64,000 bases of DNA from Aquilaria yunnanensis (Eukaryota; Streptophyta; Magnoliopsida; Malvales; Thymelaeaceae), in NCBI GenBank assembly GCA_039654915.1, contig CM077595.1:87213501-87277500 (forward strand), in the 5' to 3' direction. The translations under genes and the position numbers were made by a program. Positions 25,031 through 36,500 of the stretch are shown piece by piece (position 1 is the first letter of the stretch; the number at the start of each line of letters is the position of its first letter). Under the pieces are notes generated by a model that was given only the letters and a program-made list of their open reading frames with translations, was not told the origin of the DNA and did not search any database.

Positions 25031-26238
25031 GGATGATTAAACTTATTTCACTTATTTTACTTTTAGCCATAAAAGATAATAAATAAATCAAAAAAGAAGA
25101 TTTCTTTTATGTGAATCATTAACCTTATCTCACTTATTTTTAGTGCTAATCAAGAATCCATTTTTACAACAAAGCCTCTATCCTTTATTATTTTGGAATA
25201 CATATATTTTTTAAAAAACAATAAAAAAATAACCTTTTATTCCTTTTATTAAAAATAAAAATTTTAAAAAATCATAACCAGACAATTAAAAAAATCAATT
25301 TTTAAGTATATCTTAAAAAAAAAAAATCTTTCATAAAAAAAAAAGAAAAGAATAAGAAAGAAAAGAGTAAAAAGAAAAATAAAAAAAAAGAAAAGAACAA
25401 AATAAGAAAATAAAAATGAAAGAAAGAAAAAAGAACAAAATAAATTTTCTTTAAAAAAATTAAAATTAGTTAACATTAAGGTTATTAAAAATCCAAAAGT
25501 TCACAAAAATTTATGACAAATTGAGAATTAAGTTTTTTTTAAGTTAAAATCCATGTCCGGGTGATCCGATAGGATTTATGGCTTGGAGAAAACATAAATT
25601 TTTAAATGAATAAAATTAAGTATCAGAATAAAATCCATATTCTGATAATTCGGCAGAATTTATGATATGGATTATTAATTAATAATTAACTAAAATTTCG
25701 TTAAATTCCGTGTCCGGGTGATTCGACAGAATCCATGGTTCGGAAATATCAAGTTTTTTATAAAATTGCGCAAATTAATTGTCAAGATTTTTTTAAATCC
25801 ACATTAATTTATTAATCCACATCTGGACGATTTCAGTTAAAATTTCTAGTTTTGAAAATTAACTGAATTTATTGAAAAGCAAAGCAAAACAAAATTGAAA
25901 TCAACTAAGGTACCAATTTTTGGGCGCTATAACAAAGTTGTTTTAGCGTAACCGTACTCCCGAACCTTTGAACTCTCGCAGACCATTTTTAGTATCCAAT
26001 CGACCTGAGCGAAAACCGATTAGTGGGGACTCCCGAAAACGACAACCTCGCACATTGCCACAACAGTTAATGGACCATTTAAACTATTAAATTTTTTTCT
26101 TTGTAAATTGGGTTTTTGTGTCCATTTATTCTTGAGTAAGGCTAGAAACTAATATGCAATAAATTATGAAGGTCTAAGACTAATTTATAATAAGAATTAA
26201 AAGTTTGGGGTTTTGGTGCCATTTACCTCAGTTTCTCA

Positions 26239-26972
26239 CTACTTTACCCTATAACTTTTTCGTTTTATTAGGAAAAAAAAATATAAATAGCAACGAATAA
26301 TGGTTTTCTATTATTTGTCACTATTTATTATTATTATTATTTTTGTAAATCACTAAATGATATTTTGCACCTTGTTTACACTTATTTCCATTTTTACAAT
26401 TTTATATCAAAATTAATATCATTTGAAATATTTCAGTGAATACAAATTTTTATAATGCAATTAAATTTTATAATTTTTTTACTGAACAAAAAAAAAAGAG
26501 AGAAAACTCAGAAAAAAATTATCTTAGCTTTCAGATGATTTTGGTTTCAAAACAAAAAAGCATATAAATGAAAATAAGCAATCTTGGATTAATTCAATTT
26601 GATTGTAAATGAACCGCACGTAAATCATCCAAAAACTGAGTAAAACGAATCAAAGAGTAAGGTAATCCGGGGACAGTATTTTGTTTACGCAATTTATTAG
26701 TTTTTTATTTCACCTATTTAAATTTCATTTTAAAATAAAAATATTTTATGACTATATTTTGATAAATTTAAATTATCTAATAATAACCCAATAATTTAAA
26801 ATATAATCACTGGAATGTAAAATACTATTTTTTAAGGATTAATTGCTCCCGTAGCCTTCGATCGTTCAACCCTATGGTGAGGGACAAAAATATTCAAACC
26901 ATCAGGGCAAGAGCAAACAAAGCTACCTTACATTTTTATCAGGTAAAATTTAAGTTTTGGGAACATTGATAA
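26239..26972. other. AT-rich intergenic DNA
   Basis: No gene or bounded repeat recognised; only short simple AT and TTA runs. Confidence 0.45.
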
Positions 26973-27689
26973 CAGGGGTGTAGCCAGAAATTCTACTTGG
27001 GGGGGGTGGGGATGTGAAATGGGTTATTAGCATGTATAAATTTACAATCACTAATAGAAAATATTAAATAATATTATATATAGACATGTAGAATTTGAAA
27101 GTGTATAATAACTAAGTTTATTTCAAAAGTTTACAACTCAAAATTCATTAGACAGTTTACATATATAGACATATTGAATTCAAAAATTTATAATAATTAA
27201 GTTCAATTTATAGAGTAAAAATAGTTATTTGAATTTTCTATTAATTATAAAAAAATAGTATACAAATTAAATTTATTTTATAGCACTTACCGGATAGTTC
27301 AAATTATGATCTAAAAAGTTGTTATCAGATAAATATTTTGAGTTAACAAATTTCATGCAATGAAACCAAAATGAAACATTTTTTTTAAATTTAGGACTAA
27401 AACAAAATGTTTTTAATATGTTTGGAACCAAAACAGAATGTTTAATAGGATGGGGACTAAAAGGAAATAATAATTAAAGAGTAAGGACTATCATGTAATT
27501 TATTCAATAAGAAAATGACTGAGACCTTAAATGGATAAAATATACTAGAGCCCCTTATTAATTATAAAAATTATAGATAAGTACCTAAATTTAATTTTTC
27601 TATAATTGTATCACATATGCAAGTACCCAATAAAATTTTTTAAAATTTTAGGGGGTGCCTCCTCCCGCCTCTAAATAGATACGCCCCTG
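26973..27689. mobile_element. Non-autonomous hAT element
   Basis: The ends CAGGGGTGTAGCCAG and the complement CAGGGGCGTATCTA are hAT-type short TIRs. It is flanked by ATTGATAA (26965-26972) and AGTGATAA (27690-27697), an 8-base duplication with one mismatch. No transposase is present. The inner part about 27210-27515 resembles one side of the MITE family at 5474 and 62846, so a fragment of that family is nested or captured. Confidence 0.8.
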
Positions 27690-27697
27690 AGTGATAA

Positions 27698-30035
27698 GAG
27701 GAGTAAATTATACTTTCACCTAAATTTTAGGGAATCTTTTATAATTTATGCAATAAATGAAGGTGGTAAAACTGCAATATTACGAAGGCATCGGGTTGTT
27801 TATTTTTTGTCTGTTTTTGGGTATTTAGGGTCCTTTCTAGCTAGCATCACATGTTTGGTTGATCTAGTGACCAAAATAAAATGCTTTGAAAACGTATGTG
27901 ATGATAACTTAAGTAGAGCTGAAACAACATGAAAAGATCTGAAGGGCAAACCATGCAAATATGAAATTATCCATTCTGGTAGGTTTCCTTTAAACAAGAC
28001 AATTAATGTTATTCCTTGTTTCATATTATTAAAAAACAAGTAAATTACAAGAAAATCTACCATATTTGGATACAAATACAGTGTGCTTCCGTTCCTTATA
28101 CATTTTTAACCAAACATGAAGATTTTTTTTTTAAAAAAAAATTTATCCTAAAAAATATCATGTTTTGATGATGGATGGCGAACCAATCCCAGGCATGAGG
28201 CATCCATTTACCATGGGCCGGAACCATAACTAATGAACGGACAAGATTGTTCATCACAATGATGCCCAAGTGCTTTAAAGAGAAAAGCTTTCAGTATGGC
28301 CACTCACACGCAATGGTTAATAATGCAACAATTTACGGTTGTACTCTCAGGCCAGCATCATGTGAATGAACTAAACTAATTATGTCATGTGGACCAACTA
28401 CGAAGCGTAGTTGTTGGTTAGATAATAAGTGTGGAAAGGACGACGAGCTAATAAGAACAAGAGGGGATACAAAAAGTGATTAAGCCATAGGAGGATAATG
28501 GGTTCGAACAGATCAGGCGGGACTACCACGTCCAAGGCACGAGCTTGTTCGTGTCGGTGTTGTTGGTGACACCGTTGCTCCGCCCCACCCCACTGGAAGG
28601 AAGATGTCGGGGTAGTTTGTGAGGTGAAGCTTGGGTTAAAATATTTTTAAAATGTGGAGGAGATCATCCAAGTAAAATTTATTATCATTTCGGTCCAAAA
28701 CATTGTGAAACATCTAGGCAAACACGCAGAATATAATGGAGGCTAATGCAAGGGCTTAAGTGTGCTGAGTCAACATTTGAGGGCTATCTGTCCGTTTTGG
28801 TTGAGTTGGACGGCCGATCATGGATTTTTCCATTTATTAATGATATTTATGTACTCTTCCCGTTGTAAATTATTTATAGCATATTTTATTTTTTTTTCAT
28901 CCCAAATCATCATAATATTTTTGTATTTAGTAATTAAGTTACTTTACTATGTTACCATTTAAATTACCACTACAATATACACCTTGCCCCAAAATTGTTA
29001 AGATAAAGATTCTATGTCATATCATTTTTCATCATATATATAAGATCAGTATAGTAAGAGCGAATCATATCTTGTAAGATCTTACTAGAATATTACAATT
29101 TCTTGTAATGAATAATATACACTAATTCATATAGTAGACCAATTATATTGAAAACTTAAGTAAAGTTCAAATGTTATAATAATGATGCAACACAATTAGT
29201 TTTACCGTACAAATAAAGCCTAAGCCCTAGTAGAATATACATCAACATAACCAACATAATAACCAACACAAGTTTAAAAAAAATCATAAACAAACATAAT
29301 TAATAGAATAAAAACAAACTTATAGAGGTATTTTTGAAGTTTCGAGTTTTATCTCCTAAATGAGAGAAAGATACAAGTTCTTTTTCTTTTCAGTTTTACT
29401 TCACAATTCAAATCAAAGATACGAGTTCTTTTTCTTTTAAGTTTTACTTTACAATTCAAATCATATAACCATTAACTTGGGTAACAAGGGTTCAATCACT
29501 TAAAATTTTTAATTTTAGTTAAAATACAATTATAATCAATAGAAATCAATACAAAGTAGGATCAAATAATGATCTTACTGATCTTAAGATCTTAATCACA
29601 ATCCTACCCAATCCTACCATATCATTACTTCTATTACTTTCCGATAAAGTTTCTTGATCTCAGGTAAAAGGATCATGAGATCCTAAGATCTCTTAACAAC
29701 CTTATTTTGCCTCGTGACTCATTGGCTCCATCTCCATTGACATTACCATGTTGGGCCCTACCCAAGTTTGGAAATCCCTGGGAACGTCTCTTATCGGCAT
29801 GCATGAGTGGCCTGGGTTGCAGCAACAGAGAGGCATTGAGAGTCATTAGCTGATAACGTGGAAGAAATTCCTCTTCACCAGCTTCATCATCAACAAAGGT
29901 TAAGCATCATTCATTGGTGAATTGAAGATAAGTAATATCAATTTCCAAGAGCGGTAAAAAGTTGTTGAGGTTGGGAGTAGGGGATTGGAGTTTTTCTATT
30001 TTGGCATCATTAATTGGTTAGTGTTTCTTAAGGAT
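27698..30035. other. Intergenic DNA with a dispersed-repeat copy
   Basis: About 29000-29260 resembles the last 250 bases of the window (shared CCAATTATATTGAAA, AAAGTTCAAATGT.ATAA, AATGATGCAACA and TATATCAA-like blocks). A 48-base unit around GATACAAGTTCTTTTTCTTTT is repeated twice at 29370-29463. The GC-richer stretch at 28500-28630 is not assigned. Confidence 0.5.
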
Positions 30036-30410
30036 GGTCCTAATGAGCCACTAGAGCTTGTAATCCATGAGAGTGCCTACTTCCTCATTAGATATACTGT
30101 TATCTGTCAGGGGAATGGCCTTGTCCTTGTTGACATATTGACAAGTATATACAAATGACCAAGAGGTCAGGCTTGAGGCACTCTGTTGAAGCCCAACATG
30201 GTGACCCCTGGATCCGAGAGCCTCAAGGTTGCTCCTGTGGTGATTTTGTGTAGTACAAAGTTCGTGCTCTGTAACGCACTATGCCTGCTACAACCCTGGC
30301 TATCGTGTTCTTGTCTGGTGGACAAAGCAAGGAGAAAGAGACTACCAATTACATTTGGTTTTAAACAGAAGGTACTGCTTGATAATTCCAAATGTATTCC
30401 CATATACGAT
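30036..30410 (+). pseudogene. Cytosolic fructose-bisphosphate aldolase fragment
   Basis: A relic of class I fructose-bisphosphate aldolase, the glycolytic enzyme that splits fructose 1,6-bisphosphate. In order and across shifting frames it shows GPNEPLELVIHESAYFLIRY, VICQGNGLVLV, a gap, then LLKPNMVTPGSESLKVAPVV. These are followed by RTMPATTLAIVFLSGGQS and PITFGFKQKVLLDNSK. The LLKPNMV segment carries the Schiff-base lysine of active enzymes. The N-terminal half is missing, an internal segment around the PEILVDG position is lost, and there are frameshifts and in-frame stops (for example TGA and TAG near 30150-30255), so it cannot make enzyme. No target-site duplication or poly(A) tail was found, so its origin (retrocopy or DNA fragment) is open. 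Confidence 0.85.
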
Positions 30411-31828
30411 CTTCTGGGCATTTGGCCTGCTTATTATTAATTTAGAGGAAAATTTCTTGCTTAAAAAAAAAAATCCAATTCACGGCTCTAACTACCTGTT
30501 CCGTTAAAAAAAAAAAAACAAAAGAGAGATTGCCAACCTGCCCTCTATTCATTTGGGAACTTCTTGAAGGCTTTTCCTTATCAGGAAAATGGAATATTTG
30601 ATCTTCATGCATGCAAACTAATTAATAGAATTTCTTACTCTTTCCTTCTTTCACAGTTTTTCATTAATTATCATTTAGCATCGAATTTTATGCGTGGAAA
30701 TTGGAAACAGAGTCAATAAGCTTAGGGCATCTAAACTCTTGCGCGGGTTGTGGATTATGGTTGGTTAACCACCTCCATTTTACTGTTTATATATATATAT
30801 ATTTTTAATGTTCGATTTTCTTTTATTTGATACAGTAAAATTTTTTGTCATTTTCCAAGCCATAACAAAAACTGACCACTGGAGAAGGCGTCTACTTATG
30901 CTAAAGGATTATTTCTGACCTTTCAAATGTGGCGGCCTACCATGGTAACAGAAGTGCAGATAGAGTTGGTGAATAGGAGCAAGGTATATATTTCCCAAAT
31001 CAGTGGGGATGAAGTGTAATTTTGGTAAAACCTTAGGGCTAATTGTAATTCACCCAAGATTTTCTATTAAAATATTAAACTAAGATTTGTTACTATATCG
31101 ATCTATTGTTTACACCACTTAAAAGTTTATCTTAAATCAACCATTAAATTTAATAAGTACACATATATATTGTATCCCTAAATTTTTAAATTAATTGAAA
31201 ATTTTGACATCTGTGTTTAATAAATAAATTCTTACCAATAACTTTCAAAAATTTAAATTTTATGAGATACATAAAAAAATTAAAAATTAAATAAAGTTTA
31301 TTTTTTTTATAAGTAGTCTCTGTAATTAGATTTTTTCAACCTGATTGATTAGATTAATTACATTTATAAAATAAAAACAATCTAATGCTTATTTATCTAT
31401 GTTACTAACTCATATTAAAATTTTTTCATCACTAGAACAATTCAATTTTTTTAATTATTTCAATTTTATCTTCTTTGACTATACTTTTCTTTCAAATATT
31501 TTATTGAAAATATATTGTAACGTACTATTTCACAAGTGACGATGTGGCGCTCAAACCACCAGTTTAACATGAATGTTGTCAGAACGGGACTAAACTAGTT
31601 GGTTTGACCAGCTCAACTTCGAACCGGTCAATCCATCAGCCCGACTATCATATTAGTTTGTGCTTGGTAAAAAAAACAAAAAAGAAAAAAGTCTAAACTG
31701 GAAAACTAGCCGGTGAACCGTTAAACCATTAAACCAAAAAACTGACAGTTTTATAAATACAAAAAATAATTAATAAAAAAAAAAACAAGAAGAAGAAGAT
31801 GCTTTAGTTGTACTAGGCTTTTTGTCGG
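30411..31828. other. Intergenic DNA
   Basis: No gene recognised. At about 31550-31760 there is a block rich in GGTTTGACC, GAACCGGTCAA and GAACCGTTAAACC motifs. A weaker inverted relative lies at about 34410-34470, just outside the Pack-MULE-like element, as if that element had inserted into an older TIR element. Confidence 0.4.
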
Positions 31829-34012
31829 GGAAAGTTTCAAAAGCCTCCCGTGGTTTGATGACACCTATAATTGCCCCTTTTCCCATATTGTGAAAAATAC
31901 ACTTACCCCATCTGACCCAACCTTTGTTAGTCTCTCTAATAACTGAGTGAGACCTATGATAAGTTAAACCTCCAGAACCAGGTATTACTCTTAGAATCAC
32001 AATATAAGTGGCGTTTGTAACTAAAATTTTAATCTTCACAAATCTGTCTTGCTTTCAACAATCGTTTATGAAAAACAAAGTTGGCCAAATGAGTAGATGA
32101 CCAGGTAATCAATGGTGGTATAAATATATTAGCTCATGAATTGTAGTAATTATGTATGAACCTCTCGAACAACTGTAGATGAAACATCATTAAAATTGAG
32201 ATCAGGATAAGGCATGTGACAACAGTATATTTCTCATAAACATATGCCAAAGCCGTAGACATTGCATTTTCTATTGTAGGGCTTTCCGTCAATGACATGC
32301 ACAAGTGATTACATTAGTCTATTTGTCATCCAAAGAAAAACGTACATAGGAAAGTTCTAGAAAATCAACAAATTGTATTCTTTTTAGTTTGTCCTTTTAA
32401 CTATCACGATGCTTTGACCAAGAGATAAACAATTACAACTTTGATATAGCAGTTGATACCTCAATCATCATGTAACCAAGAGTGTTTGTTTCACCAGTTA
32501 TGTCCTTGGGGTTTTGAGCCTTAACTCTTGCAATGCCAAAATCAGCAATTTTCAAGTTTCTTCAACTATCTAGCAACATATTTTCAGCCTTCACATCTCT
32601 ATGTATTATTCTTTTAGAGTGAAGGCAGCTCAATTTGACAAATAAAGAAAAACCATCAATTTTCTAAAAAGTAATTTAGCAAAGATGCATTATTGTAATA
32701 AGGGAAAACTAGCACTCACCTTCTAGTAAGGTGTAAAGCCAGTTGAACAACAACCTTGATAGGCAGTTTCTTCCTTCTATTTTTGATTAAGTAACTCTCC
32801 AATGTGCCTCCTAGTATATATTCAACTGCCACACCATATGCTCTGGAAGGAAGATCACCATTAGCATTATTTGCAGTGCCTTTGGAAGGGATCTTAAAAT
32901 TATATGTTCCTATTAAAGCACCCATAAACTATAACATATAATAATCAGATAAATATCAAGAGCCCTTTAGATCACATAGTTGGTATTAGTTCACTCCCCA
33001 TAATTTAAACAATAAAGTGACTATTCTACCTTCACAATAAAGTGACACTTTTGCCCAATATGTAACATTTAAAACAAGCACAACAATAAAAAAAAATGAT
33101 CACAGGTAACAAATCACACTTTCAGTATGACAGTTAGCTTGTATACTGGACAACAAAGGTTGACATCAAACTTTTTATTAATATCAAAGAATCTAAAACA
33201 ATCTACAAATGGGGAAAACTTCAAGTATAAAGCAAAGGTTATAAGAACAATCTGAACTAGGACTATGCATGCATTTTGGTCTCATAGCATTGTTAAACTA
33301 AAGCTGGCACAAAAAATGGAAGAGGTCCAAGTATAACTACAAAATTCGGACAACTTGAAGAAGAAAACTAACATATTTAGTATTAGCACAACCACAAGGA
33401 ATCAGTAACTTGTACATGAATAGGATCAAAGACATTATTAACTTTTACCATAGGGAAGCAATCCATATCTACGCACATCTAACTCAATTGTCACAAAGAA
33501 AAACTTATTACGAACAACTAGCCTTGGTAGGAACCATTACAATTTCAAAATTATCAATTTTGTTAGACAGCAAAAGAAAAATTCAGAAATTGATGAAACA
33601 AACAGAGAAATTTCAAACAAAAATCCTTAAACCTCTGCCACCTAAACCACCCCATTCCATCAAAATTTTTGAAGAACACAAACCTTGTCTTTTCTTCTCA
33701 AGTTATCGAAAGTCCTGGTTGCTACGATGATTTAATCCTTCAAAAACCTTTTAAATTTTTTAGAAAGTCTTAAATCTTATTAGAGTAGTGAATGGGGAAT
33801 CAAAAGGTTCTTCTCATTTGGTAGTTCTATCAATTGTGCACCATTTGTGTTTGGAGGGAAACATAGGCGCCTTATTCTACATTAGGTTTTCTTTCTTTTC
33901 TCCACTCAATTAACAGAGAGATTGACAAAGGTTGGGTTATAGGGGATAAGTGTAGGTTTCACACTTGGGGGTAATTGTAGGTTTTATCAAACCATGGGGG
34001 GTTTTTGAATTT
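31829..34012. mobile_element. Pack-MULE-like element with captured kinase exons
   Basis: About 120 bases at 31829-31950 recur inverted at 33903-34012. Both ends share TTCAAAARCCYCCC, GTGGTTTGAT or its ATGG variant, CACCTATAATTGCCCC against AACCTACAATTACCCCC, and CCCAACCTTTGT.A.TCTCTCT. Long TIRs around unrelated gene sequence and no transposase are the definition of a Pack-MULE. A 9-base duplication could not be fixed in the T-rich flanks. The cargo recognised is a Raf-like kinase fragment on the - strand at 32460-32928; the rest (32940-33730) is not identified. Confidence 0.7.
32460..32928 (-). pseudogene. Raf-like (MRK1/STY-type) protein kinase fragment
   Basis: Two neighbouring exons of a plant Raf-like MAPKKK-type Ser/Thr kinase. 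The first (32720-32928) has an intact acceptor (TATAG) and donor (GTGAGT). It encodes the hinge region with YGVAVEYILGGTLESYLIKN and RRKKLPIKVVVQLALHL. The second (32460-32633) encodes the catalytic loop HRDVKAEN, the DFG motif in KIADFGIARVKAQNPKD and the activation-segment start GETNTLGYM, then a donor GTATCA. The acceptor before the second exon is destroyed (TCAAA where CAG is expected), and a TGA lies between LLDS and RNLKIADFG. The N-lobe and the rest of the C-lobe are absent. Introns in place show capture from genomic DNA rather than mRNA. It is enclosed by the TIRs of the element at 31829-34012. Confidence 0.88.
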
Positions 34013-34126
34013 TTTTTTTGTTTATATAAGTGTCCTTTTGACCAAAAGAAGAAACCAAGATAAAAGAAGAAGAAGACGACAAAAAAAAAAGGAAAAATAG
34101 AAAAGAAGAAGGCGAAGAAATCACAA

Positions 34127-34159
<33 letters not shown>

Positions 34160-34477
34160 GAAAAAGATGAAAAGAAAGTGGAAGAAAGGAGAATGAGAAA
34201 AAGGAGAAGACAAAGTAAAAAAAAGAAAAAAAGAAGACTAGGTGGCACTTTTGGTAGAGATGGAAGTGAAGACTATTTATATTAGGGTTTAGTAGATAAA
34301 ATATAAATTTAGTCCTTATTTTACATATAAATTTTAATTTTAGTTATATTTTTTTTCTATTTTTTTCATATCACTTAGAACTTATATAATAAAAATGAAA
34401 AAAAAAATGGTGAATCGGTGATTCAAATGGTTGAATCAATTAGACCGTGATCCAAAGACCCTAATGGTTTAATATAG

Positions 34478-35788
34478 AAAAAATTACAAAAAAACTTCAT
34501 AAGGTTTGGCGAAACCTTAAGTTTTGTCTTCATTGCTTCGAATACCCACAACTACCCCCTAAAAAGTTAACATATATACACTTATCCCTCCAACCTTAAC
34601 TCCATTAATGACTTGTTAAAACAAAAAAGGAAAAACTTGTTTTCTCACCATAGCCATCTTATTTCGATAATTTTAGCCTGAAACTTATGCATCTAACTTT
34701 GTCATCGTCTGTCTCTAGCTTCCACATTGTTGGAAACTGGGTTTATGAACAATCCCTCCTCCTCCCCGCCATGCTTACCCGTTCCCTCCTCCTTCCTTCC
34801 TATTTCTCGGTCCTTCCTCTCTCCTCATCGATGTTTCGGTCACTAAATCCTAAATCCCCCTCATCGATCTATCCCCCTGCGGTGAACTTGATCGAGAACC
34901 AACAAGGAAACAAGACAAACTCTTGCATAACGCCACCAACCTAAATGGCCCATCGATGGTCTTTAATTCGTCTCCCAACATACTGCCATTCTATTCTGTT
35001 CATTGAATCACTGTTTCCCTCCTCTCCTTGACCATTATCTGGCCGTCTTCGGCCTACCTTCTTTGCCAGCCCTTCTATCAACTCAGATCAATAGGTGATT
35101 GCGGAGCAAAATAAGAAACCGGCGGAGTGATCTCAAGATCTCTCCTATGGGAACCATCAGAAAAAGCAACCTGGAAGAGATTTAGAAAATCAACCGCCAT
35201 GGGAATCTGGTGGTCGTGTACGGATCATTGATTTGCGGACGATGATCATGAGGCAGGATTGCTTGGAGGATCTGATAAGAGTGATCAAGAGACGTGCACG
35301 GAAAAGGACATGGCCATTTCGAAGCTGCCCATTTTCTTCTCATAATGGCGAATGGCTGAAATCAATATCATAAACGATGAATGGTTGAGATTCAATCTCG
35401 TGATGGTCGACGATTGAGATTCGATCTCACCATGATGGAGATTTGGAATCGTGGTGATGGAGGTGGCGGTGGAGGTGAAGGCACTTTATCTCCAACGCCG
35501 GTGAAATGGAAGGTAGGGAGGACAGAGAAAGATGGAAATGGAGAGACCCTGGTGGATTTTGTTTTTTATTAGATGGAGAAGTATAGGGGGGCAGGTTTTT
35601 ATGAAGAAAGGTTAGGAGGACAAAATGACATTTTCTATTTTTTGTAGTGATGGTGAGTGACGGAATTAACGTTGGAGGGGGTAAGTGTAGATATATTAAT
35701 TTTAAAAGGGGGATAGTTGTATGTATTTGAAACAGTGAGAATAAAACTTAAGGTTTCGCCGAACCTCAGGAGGTTTTTTGTAACTTTT
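34478..35788. mobile_element. Second MULE-like TIR element
   Basis: The left end AAAAAATTACAAAAAAACTTC, AGGTTTGGCGAAACCTTAAG and the TACCCACAACTACCCCC block recur inverted near 35690-35788, giving TIRs of about 120 bases. The interior is GC-richer with Ser/Leu/Pro-coding open frames, but no family is recognised. It lies about 460 bases from the kinase-bearing element and has the same general design but a different TIR sequence. Confidence 0.65.
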
Positions 35789-36169
35789 CCTACTGCTGCC
35801 CAAATTCTCCTTCGATTGCTTTTAACTTTATTCCGAGTAGTTTCTCGTACGAAATGAAGCAGGAAACCCTGTTACACATCCCTCTATTTAAAGGGATTGT
35901 TCCAACAACAAATTAAAGTTTCAGATTCAGACCATCTTCCCCTCTTGAACAAAGCAGAGAACCTCTCTCGTCGCAGGAAACAGATTGGTCATCTTCCATT
36001 TTAACACATAACTTTTCTAAAATTTAAAAAATTTGGAACAAAAAAATATAAGAAAAGTTTGCACAACTAAACACCACTTAAAATTTCCAAACCTTCTCCC
36101 TCATCTTGCTCCCAAATTTTCTTGATCTTCGAGGAAAAACCCTCTCAAACAAAAGCCGCTACTTCTCCA
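35789..36169. other. Intergenic DNA before the F-box relic
   Basis: No feature recognised apart from leader-like sequence that may have belonged to the degraded gene downstream. Confidence 0.4.
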
Positions 36170-36500
36170 CAAAATGCCACCAGGAAAACGCTCTGTTTGA
36201 AATCCTGGCCTAGGTTGGCTCTTTCTCTGTTGTCGATCTCATCAACGTACGCCAGAAAGAGCTGCAAGGATTTCCTTAAGGCGTTAAACGACAAGTTTCT
36301 GCTCAAGCAGCTGTCTATGAGCGAATTCCTGTAATTCGTACTATGGCGAGAATGCGACAAATAGTTCATAGAGCGGTGCAAGGAATTGGGCAACGCCGAA
36401 GCTCTATATCGGCAAGGTATATGACAGATTCTTTCGGTAGGAAGAAAGAGGTTTCGGGGCTCCGATACCTGGAGGCGACGGCGGAGAGGGGCCACGTGGA
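36170..36500 (+). pseudogene. Probable F-box-type gene relic
   Basis: The translated order KSCKDFLKALNDKFLLKQLSM, stop, WRECDK, stop, FIERCKELGNAEALYRQG, stop resembles plant F-box proteins of the At2g35280/At1g67623 type. In those proteins an SCK.F.. F-box tail is followed by a short repeat with ER C....NPEALYRQG. At least three in-frame stops break it. Only about 110 codons are recognisable, so the family call is tentative and the exact limits are unknown. Confidence 0.5.

Larger units (their letters stand above)
23262..26062 (+). mobile_element. Solo LTR, 2.8 kb, Gypsy-like
   Basis: Runs from TGTTGACACCCAATTTCGTC to GCCACA, i.e. TG...CA. It is flanked by ATAGT (23257-23261) and ACAGT (26063-26067), a 5-base duplication with one mismatch. 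It holds a promoter-like TATAAATAG box, a GC-rich leader-like block (24010-24430), tandem repeats at 24588-25030 and degenerate CCGGGTGATTCGACAGAATCC-like units at 25545-25860. The MITE resumes directly after the right duplication, so no internal region remains. A Gypsy (Tekay/Del-like) origin is inferred from the start motif and length. Confidence 0.75.
22928..26228. mobile_element. MULE-like MITE interrupted by a solo LTR
   Basis: The left end (22928, AGCAAATTGCATCAAAAGTCC) and right end (complement of the bases ending at 26228) are inverted repeats over about 55 bases. It is flanked by CAGTTTCTTA (22918-22927) and CAGTTTCTCA (26229-26238), a 10-base duplication with one mismatch. The MITE proper is only about 22928-23261 plus 26063-26228; the rest is the LTR inserted at 23262. 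Confidence 0.75.

Noticed and set aside
28500..28630. GC-rich block with faint resemblance to a cytochrome P450 segment
   Set aside because: Only a few residues fit and no heme-binding or ExxR motif was found nearby.
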